Source: Candidatus Avilachnospira avistercoris
GTDB taxonomy: Bacteria > Bacillota > Clostridia > Lachnospirales > Lachnospiraceae
DNA length: 38,826 bases
Direction: 5' to 3'
Assembly (NCBI GenBank): GCA_018714145.1
Contig: DVNS01000088.1
Location: forward strand, 1-38,826
Below the pieces are notes generated by a model that searched no databases, was not told the DNA's origin, and saw only the letters and a list, made by a program, of their open reading frames with translations. Position 1 is the stretch's first letter. Each line of letters opens with the position of its first letter. This document shows, piece after piece, positions 33,625-38,826 of this stretch. The translations under genes and the position numbers were made by a program.

Positions 33625-34244
33625 TATGCGTATACCTCCTCAATATCTGAAACCGACTTCTTTGTGAGCACTACGGTCGAATACTTCATCACATCATAGG
33701 TGTTGAGAGTGCCGACCTGAGTCGTCTTTACATCCTCGATATTCCTTGCGGAGAGGATGACATTCTTATCCATGCTGTCAAGAACGAAAAGTGCCTTCTC
33801 GATCTTGAGAGCGTCCATCATCTTCTGGAACTCCTTTGTCTTGATCTCGGGAAGAGCAAGCTCGTCAAGGACGATGAGCTTTCCAGCCTCTACGCGGCTC
33901 GTAAGAGCTGACTTAAGGGCTGCCCTCTTTTCCTTCTTATTCATAGACATGCTGTAGTCTCTGGGTACGGGTGCGAATACTACTCCGCCGCCGGTCCACT
34001 GAGGAGCCCTGATGGAGCCCTGCCTTGCGTGGCCTGTTCCCTTCTGTCTCCAAGGCTTCCTTCCGCCTCCGGATACTTCAGATCTTGTCTTAGCCTTCTG
34101 TGTACCCTGACGCTTGTTGGCAAGCTGGGCAACTACGGCCATGTGCACGAGATTTTCGTTGACTTCGACGCCGAATACGGCATCGTTAAGCTCTATGGTA
34201 TCAACCTGCTCGCCCTGCATGTTGTATACAGCTACGTTTGCCAT
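33624..34244 (-). CDS. rplD: Ribosomal protein uL4
   Basis: Contributes to the exit tunnel and, in E. coli, represses the S10 operon by binding its leader, 206 residues. It contains RQGTQKAKTRSEVSGGGRKPWRQKGTGHARQGSIRAPQWTGGG, the tunnel loop. AGGAGG precedes the ATG. The presence of a structured leader upstream of rpsJ makes autoregulation by this protein worth considering. Confidence 0.98.
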   Translation of the reverse strand: MANVAVYNMQGEQVDTIELNDAVFGVEVNENLVHMAVVAQLANKRQGTQKAKTRSEVSGGGRKPWRQKGTGHARQGSIRAPQWTGGGVVFAPVPRDYSMSMNKKEKRAALKSALTSRVEAGKLIVLDELALPEIKTKEFQKMMDALKIEKALFVLDSMDKNVILSARNIEDVKTTQVGTLNTYDVMKYSTVVLTKKSVSDIEEVYA

Positions 34245-34273
34245 GTTAAGTTTCCTCCTTTCCTTCCACCAAG

Positions 34274-34909
34274 TTACTTAGTTACCTTAACTGTCTCTTT
34301 GATGGTTATAAGGGATTTCTTCGGTCCCGGAACAGAGCCCTTAACCAACAGCAGATTGTTTTCAGCATCGACCCTTACGACCTCAAGGTTCTCTACAGTC
34401 CTCTGTACTGAACCCATATGACCGGGCATGCCCTTTCCCTTGAACACACGTCCGGGAGTAGTGGCAGGTCCGTTTGAACCCTGATGCCTGTGGAACTTGG
34501 AGCCGTGCTTCATGGGGCCTCTGTGCTGACCAAGTCTCTTGACTGCACCTTGGAAGCCCTTACCCTTTGTGATAGCCGTAGCATCCACATGGTCGCCTAC
34601 TGCGAAGATGTCTGCCCTGATCTCATCAGCTACCTTATAGTCAGAAGCATTTTCAAACCTGAACTCACGAAGATATCTCTTAACAGAAACTCCTGCCTTC
34701 TCAAAGATACCCTTCCTGGGCTTGTTGGCAAGCTTCTCCCTGAGCTCTCCAAATCCTACCTGAACAGCCTCGTAGCCGTCATTGTCCATCGTCTTCACCT
34801 GAGTTACCACACAGGGTCCGGCAAGAAGGACGGTAACAGGCACTAATTCGCCGTTCTCGGCAAAGATCTGAGTCATGCCTACTTTTGTAGCAAGTATTGC
34901 CTTCTTCAT
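34274..34909 (-). CDS. rplC: Ribosomal protein uL3
   Basis: An early assembly protein near the peptidyl transferase centre, 211 residues. It begins [26 protein letters not shown] and has the long extension [33 protein letters not shown] precedes the ATG. A 239-base spacer, unusually long for this operon, separates it from rpsJ. Confidence 0.98.
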   Translation of the reverse strand: MKKAILATKVGMTQIFAENGELVPVTVLLAGPCVVTQVKTMDNDGYEAVQVGFGELREKLANKPRKGIFEKAGVSVKRYLREFRFENASDYKVADEIRADIFAVGDHVDATAITKGKGFQGAVKRLGQHRGPMKHGSKFHRHQGSNGPATTPGRVFKGKGMPGHMGSVQRTVENLEVVRVDAENNLLLVKGSVPGPKKSLITIKETVKVTK

Positions 34910-35148
34910 TAAACTGTTTCCTCCTTATTTAATCTACAGCGGAATGCCCGCAGGCATTCATGAAAGACCAGCGCATCGCTTGGCGATGAAAGGTACTTTC
35001 AATTTATATGCAGCGGCCTGAAACTGCCGGAGCTCTCCGGTGTTGTCCAGTCTGTGCCGCCCATAAGCTTTTTTATGCGGTTCTCGGAGCCATGCTCCGT
35101 GCCGCATGGCCGAAGCCCTTATCTTAGCCTAAGCCTGTTTCTATGGGC
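34910..35148 (-). promoter_or_regulatory. Structured rpsJ-rplC spacer
   Basis: This 239-base spacer contains no ORF I can support. It holds a perfect 7-bp hairpin GAATGCC-CGCA-GGCATTC at 34942-34959 just before the rplC ribosome binding site, and a nested stem at 35075-35107 with outer arms ATGCGG/CCGCAT and inner arms CGGAGC/GCTCCG. No T-tract follows on the minus strand, so these are not intrinsic terminators. Most species have only a few tens of bases here. Confidence 0.6.
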
Positions 35149-35625
35149 TTAAGCCTCTGCGCCCTCTGCCTTCTCGGCCTTGGGAGCCTTAGCCTGAGGC
35201 TTCCTGTCAGCTGCCTTTCCTGCAGGCCTCTGCTGCTTAGCAGGTCTGGGCTTTCTCTGAACGGGCTTTGTGATGAGCTGCTTTCTGGGAGCTCTCTTGC
35301 CCTTGTCTGCCTCATTCTTCATCTGAACATCGATATAAACTCCTGCAGGCATATCCAGCCTCTGAAGGGTCTCCATGGTCTTGGGACCGGGATTGATGAT
35401 ATCGATGAGCCTCTTGTGTGTCCTCTGCTCGAACTGCTCACGGCTGTCCTTATACTTATGAACTGCCCTAAGGATAGTAACTACTTCCTTCTTTGTGGGA
35501 AGGGGTACGGGCCCGCTGACCTCTGAACCTGTCTTCCTGCAGCTCTCAACGATCTTTGCTGCAGACTGATCTACCAGCTGATGATCGTAAGCCTTGAGTG
35601 TGATCCTCATGATCTGATTTGCCAT
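35149..35625 (-). CDS. rpsJ: Ribosomal protein uS10 with a long C-terminal tail
   Basis: Residues 1-103 are a complete uS10 ([67 protein letters not shown]). This protein forms part of the A-site side of the 30S head and doubles as NusE in antitermination. The normal protein ends near 102 residues, but here about 55 more follow, rich in Lys, Ala, Pro and Gln (for example [17 protein letters not shown]). The reading frame is uninterrupted to the stop at 35149. AGGAGG lies upstream. It is the first gene of the superoperon. Confidence 0.97.
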   Translation of the reverse strand: MANQIMRITLKAYDHQLVDQSAAKIVESCRKTGSEVSGPVPLPTKKEVVTILRAVHKYKDSREQFEQRTHKRLIDIINPGPKTMETLQRLDMPAGVYIDVQMKNEADKGKRAPRKQLITKPVQRKPRPAKQQRPAGKAADRKPQAKAPKAEKAEGAEA

Positions 35626-35645
35626 AAAAAAAGTCGCCTCCTATT

Positions 35646-35774
35646 CGTACTTTTAATGCAGTACGACAAGTGGTGACTGTACACGCGCCCGGGTGTGTCC
35701 TGTTGCTTCCCGCAATCATGTTACCCGGCTCCGGCCTTATACCGGAACAACTTATCTGGTACAGTGACTTGTCG
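35646..35774 (-). promoter_or_regulatory. Structured leader of the S10 operon
   Basis: On the minus strand CGACAAGTCACTGTAC (35774-35759) can pair with GTACAGTCACCACTTGTCG (35682-35664), leaving a three-base bulge and enclosing about 75 bases with further GC-rich stems (CCGG/CCGG and ACAC-CCGGGCG-GTGT). A second hairpin, CGTACT-GCATTAAA-AGTACG (35665-35646), abuts the ribosome binding site. The sequence is a good candidate for ribosomal-protein autoregulation. I could not place a convincing promoter upstream. Confidence 0.55.
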
Positions 35775-35885
35775 CCAACTCTGTCTTGACATTTACTCCC
35801 TGCAAAAACCTCCCGGCACTTATGTATTCGCACCGACAGCAACCTTGCAGATCCTCGCTATCATGCCACAGCCTAATAAAGATAG

Positions 35886-35919
35886 CACAAAAGCGCCTGC
35901 ACAGCAAGCGCTTTTTGTG
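35886..35919 (-). terminator. Terminator-like hairpin after the second wall-binding gene
   Basis: On the minus strand CACAAAAAGCGC and GCGCTTTTGTG form a stem around an 11-base loop, with the T-run lying inside the 3' arm. It is 41 bases after the stop codon at 35960. It probably limits read-through into the S10 operon. Confidence 0.6.
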
Positions 35920-35959
35920 TCTGGATATATTGTATTTTGTATTTTTTTTGATACAGTTG

Positions 35960-37312
35960 TTAATTATACGATATCTCAAATACAGGAACTACAAGCTCGC
36001 TCACCTCTGCATAGGCTCCGTCCATCCACTTACCGGAGGAATCCGACTTATACTCAGCCTCCTCCTTGTTGGAGTTCAGGTTCTTCCTGATGGTGCCGCT
36101 CTTGGTCACGAGGTAGGTCTCTCCCTTTACCGTATAGTAGGCATAGGAAGTATCTATGGCCTTCTGAAGGAGGCCCATGTAGTAGAGCTTTCCGTTCTTG
36201 ACTCCGGTATAGCCGTAGCCCGAGCCGTCAAAGTAGAAGGTGTAGGTATTGCCCTCTGCATCCGTGATGCTGCGGTCTCCCTTCTGCAGGCAGCACTGCT
36301 GGCGGTTACCGAAGTACATGCTGGTGACGTCGCCGTTGGTCCTCCTTACCTTACGAAGGCCGTATACGGGGTTGCCGTACTCATTGAACAGATAGGTCTC
36401 AGTCTTTCCGTCCTTCTCAAGGCGCTTGAACTTGGCCACGAGGGTCTCGTCATTGTCATCGCCGGAAACATCGGTGCCATAGTAAGGCTGACCCTTGGAG
36501 TCGAAGTAGTACCACTCAACATTGCCAAGGGAGCTTATGCCCTCGGGAGGGTAAGCTGAGAGCCATCCCTGATGAGCTGCCCCGTAGGTGCCTATGCTCT
36601 CCGTATCATTGTAATATCTGTAGCCTGATATCGCAGGGGAAGCATCGCTGTCCACCTGTACCCAGCCGGTCATCATACGTCCGGCATAGTCGAAGGCATA
36701 TCTGTTGTTGTTGATGACCATCTCCTTATAGCTTCCGTCAGTCTCTGCTCTGACAGCCTTTCCCGAGGAAAGGAAGTAGAACCAGTACTTGCCGTCGGTG
36801 GTATAGGGTCCGCTCTGATCGTCATCATATACCAGATACTCAGGGGGCTCTATGTATCTCCAGGTGGAGGTCACCATGCGTCCGCCGGACTCGGGATCAC
36901 AATAATAAAGAGAATTACCGTCCTCTACCCAGCCGGTCATCATGGAACCGTCATAGTCGAAATAGTACCAAAGCCCGTTTATCTGTCTGGAGTGATTGGT
37001 GATAAGCTTTCCGTTGCTGTCAAAATAATACCACTTGCCGTCTATCTGGCGCCATCCGTCAGTCACCATCTTGCCGTCGGCATCAGCATAGCGCTCATAG
37101 TCTATGAAGGCATTGGTCACCATATAGCCGTCGCTTCCAAGATAATAATATCCGCCGTCACCGGAAATGCGCCACTCATTTGTGACCTTGGAGCCGTTCT
37201 GGATATAGGTCCAGCGGCCGTTCTCCATGGTCCAGCCATCTGCAAGGGCCGTAAATGCACAGGCCGCAGTGATGCCGGCAGTAAGGAGCATAGTTTTAAA
37301 TAATCTCTTCAT
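35960..37312 (-). CDS. Exported protein made mostly of choline-binding-type repeats
   Basis: A 450-residue protein. The signal peptide (about 1-25, KRLFKTMLLTAGITAACAFTALA) is followed directly by aromatic-glycine wall-binding repeats over nearly the full length, such as GWTMENGRWTYIQNGSKV, GWRQIDGKWYYFDSNGK and GLWYYFDYDGSMMTGW. No separate catalytic domain is evident, so it may be a structural wall protein or an adhesin. I use the ATG at 37312, which has GGAGAGGG upstream. The ORF track adds 28 residues that do not look like a signal peptide and that cover the promoter. Confidence 0.9.
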   Translation of the reverse strand: MKRLFKTMLLTAGITAACAFTALADGWTMENGRWTYIQNGSKVTNEWRISGDGGYYYLGSDGYMVTNAFIDYERYADADGKMVTDGWRQIDGKWYYFDSNGKLITNHSRQINGLWYYFDYDGSMMTGWVEDGNSLYYCDPESGGRMVTSTWRYIEPPEYLVYDDDQSGPYTTDGKYWFYFLSSGKAVRAETDGSYKEMVINNNRYAFDYAGRMMTGWVQVDSDASPAISGYRYYNDTESIGTYGAAHQGWLSAYPPEGISSLGNVEWYYFDSKGQPYYGTDVSGDDNDETLVAKFKRLEKDGKTETYLFNEYGNPVYGLRKVRRTNGDVTSMYFGNRQQCCLQKGDRSITDAEGNTYTFYFDGSGYGYTGVKNGKLYYMGLLQKAIDTSYAYYTVKGETYLVTKSGTIRKNLNSNKEEAEYKSDSSGKWMDGAYAEVSELVVPVFEISYN

Positions 37313-37367
37313 TGATCCCTCTCCAAAAAAAAGACAGTTGCCCTGAATTTCTTTTTTACTATTATGA

Positions 37368-37396
37368 AGTATATCAGCATCGGGGCTCTTTAACAA
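37368..37396 (-). promoter_or_regulatory. Promoter of the second cell-wall-binding protein gene
   Basis: On the minus strand TTGTTA, a 17-base spacer and TATACT give a good housekeeping promoter, with a leader of about 50 bases to the ATG at 37312. Its position confirms that the longer ORF start at 37396 is not used. Confidence 0.8.
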
Positions 37397-37441
37397 TGAA
37401 TAAATGCTGTCATAATTCTTACGAATAGTATATGAAGTGCC

Positions 37442-38455
37442 TTAGGCCTCACCCACCCAGAGGCCTGCTGCTCCGCAGGGAAGTATGAGGCCATTTTCCA
37501 TGACGGGAAGCCCTATCTCATCGGACTCGACCCTGCCCTTATGCCGTGAGGCCACGATGGAGCTCAGCATATAGCTCAGCACCCCGGCCTGAAGCCCCGT
37601 GGTGTAGGAATTTATCAGGAAAAACAAAGCTTCATCGGACAAAAGCCTTTCGCAGAGCTTCACAAAGTCAAAAATGTCATCCTCTATCTTCCATATCTCT
37701 CCCTTAGGCCCCCTGCCGTAGGAGGGTGGGTCCATGATGATGGCATCATAGGTATGGCCCCGTCTGAGCTCCCGTTCCACGAATTTGGTGCAGTCGTCCA
37801 CGAGATAACGTATGGGTGCCTCGGAAAGTCCGGAGGCGGAAGCATTTTCCTTAGCCCAAGTGACCATTCCCTTTGAGGAGTCCACATGAGTAAGTTCTGC
37901 TCCCGAGGCTGCGGCAGCAAGGGTAGCGCCGCCGGTATAGGCAAAGAGGTTCAGCACCTTGGGGGCCTTTCCTGTGCGCTCAAGACGCTTCCTTATGAGC
38001 CGGGAACAGCGGTCCCAGTTCACCGCCTGCTCTGGAAACACTCCCGTATGCTTGAAGGAAAAGGGCTTGAGATTAAATACTATGCGGTTTGAGCGGCTGC
38101 CCGCCTTAGGCTCCGATACATGCCCTGATGCGGTATCCGCCGGCGAGGCAGTCATTTTATCCTTGGCCGGGGCTGAGGCATCCTGTACCTTCCTTTCCGC
38201 AGGTCCTTCTCCCTCAGGAAGCTCATAGCTTATCTGCCACTGCTTTGGCAGGTCAAAGAATTCCCAGCTTCCACCACCCTTCTGAGAACGGTGGTAATGG
38301 GCATTGGGCTTTTTCCAGCCCTGAGCCTCGCGCTCAGTTTTCCATATGACCTGAGGATCCGGCCTGATAAGCAGATACCCTCCAAAATCCTCGAGTTTTT
38401 CCCCCGAGGAGGCGTCTATCACTTTATAATCCTTCCATCTGTCAGCGATAAGCAT
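37442..38455 (-). CDS. Class I SAM-dependent methyltransferase (RlmI/RlmK-like)
   Basis: A 337-residue cytoplasmic enzyme. The SAM-binding motif I is VLNLFAYTGGATLAAA, motif II includes THVDSSKGMVTWAKENA and the catalytic or target-binding DPPSYGRG is present. This arrangement matches the methyltransferase domain of the RlmI/RlmKL rRNA methyltransferase group, although the N-terminal PUA domain is absent. The rRNA target is therefore uncertain. A low-complexity insertion of about 45 residues (77-123) splits the N-terminal region from the catalytic domain. GAAAGG lies 6 bases upstream of the ATG. Confidence 0.9.
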   Translation of the reverse strand: MLIADRWKDYKVIDASSGEKLEDFGGYLLIRPDPQVIWKTEREAQGWKKPNAHYHRSQKGGGSWEFFDLPKQWQISYELPEGEGPAERKVQDASAPAKDKMTASPADTASGHVSEPKAGSRSNRIVFNLKPFSFKHTGVFPEQAVNWDRCSRLIRKRLERTGKAPKVLNLFAYTGGATLAAAASGAELTHVDSSKGMVTWAKENASASGLSEAPIRYLVDDCTKFVERELRRGHTYDAIIMDPPSYGRGPKGEIWKIEDDIFDFVKLCERLLSDEALFFLINSYTTGLQAGVLSYMLSSIVASRHKGRVESDEIGLPVMENGLILPCGAAGLWVGEA

Positions 38456-38826
38456 GGTGCGCCTTTCTTTAATATGGGCAAATCGTATTTTATGTAAATA
38501 TTGATCTATGATTTCAGGTTGTTTCCCTCATTATCAACTCACAATTAAAATACGTCTGGCAGATCGACGAGCTATGCTGCGTCGCCCTGACAAGCAGGTG
38601 CTCTACTGCAGAGCATCCAAGTTCAAAACAATCCTGATGAATCGTAGAAAGCTTAGGAGTACATATCATATTAAGTGTCCGAATCCTGCAACTTCACAAA
38701 TCAACAATATATTTTAAAATTATTTACCATAGAGTCAAATATTGCAAGTATTAATTTTCAAAATATTATATTTTCATTTCCCTTTTCCACTTATGGCAGC
38801 TTGATTTTATTCGTTTCTGCGATTAT
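38456..38826. other. Gene-free right end of the window
   Basis: No ORF here resembles a known family. The 69-codon plus-strand ORF at 38508-38717 has no ribosome binding site and a composition unlike its neighbours. A weak minus-strand promoter (TTTACA, 18 bases, TATTAA) may serve the methyltransferase gene. The last 120 bases are strongly AT-rich. Confidence 0.5.

Noticed and set aside
37313-37396. Longer N-terminus of the second wall-binding protein
   Set aside because: It would precede the signal peptide and overlap the promoter -35/-10; GGAGAGGG supports 37312.
38508-38717. 69-residue plus-strand ORF at the right edge
   Set aside because: No ribosome binding site, no recognisable family and AT-rich surroundings; most likely chance.
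1-38826. CRISPR array, tRNA, rRNA, prophage or insertion sequence
   Set aside because: No regularly spaced repeats, no tRNA cloverleaf or rRNA sequence, and no transposase or integrase gene were seen in the window.

Overview
The window looks like a chromosomal piece from a Gram-positive Clostridia bacterium, most likely family Lachnospiraceae. The evidence is the gene order of the S10-spc-alpha ribosomal superoperon, Clostridia-style long bL17 and zinc-type uS14 and bL36, a DUF3842-like protein, choline-binding-type cell-wall repeats, lipobox lipoproteins and strong AGGAGG ribosome binding sites. The genus cannot be fixed from the sequence alone.

Layout: (1) 1-6222, minus strand: surface polysaccharide operon (lipoprotein, O-antigen-ligase-like polymerase, polyprenyl-phosphate sugar transferase, two family-2 glycosyltransferases, the last cut by the window edge). 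(2) 6223-6703: divergent regulatory region rich in palindromes. (3) 6704-10259, plus strand: OmpR-type response regulator, sensor kinase and a lipoprotein with three PepSY domains. (4) 10481-10909, minus: DUF3842-like protein. (5) 10939-14334, plus: a consensus promoter, a 43-codon methionine-rich ORF, a Rho-independent terminator, then metN-metI-metQ. (6) 14642-17556, minus: two small membrane proteins and an M20 amidohydrolase. (7) 17849-19165, minus: cell-wall-binding repeat protein. (8) 19546-35625, minus: ribosomal superoperon from rpsJ to rplQ with secY, adk, map, infA and rpoA. (9) 35960-37312, minus: a second cell-wall-binding repeat protein. (10) 37442-38455, minus: SAM-dependent methyltransferase. 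The last 371 bases carry no gene I can support.

The strongest candidate for something undescribed is the leader of metNIQ. A short ORF has 13 Met codons in 43 (11 of them within 20 consecutive codons) plus two Cys codons, and is followed by a clear intrinsic terminator just before the methionine ABC transporter. This is the architecture of ribosome-mediated attenuation, as in trp, his and leu leaders, but keyed to methionine. A second theme is that many otherwise conserved proteins here carry Ser/Ala/Glu/Lys-rich low-complexity insertions or tails (MetN, the sensor kinase ATPase domain, uS10, the sugar transferase, the polymerase, a glycosyltransferase and the methyltransferase). A third is that several spacers in the ribosomal operon and the divergent polysaccharide/two-component promoter region hold well-formed stem-loops.
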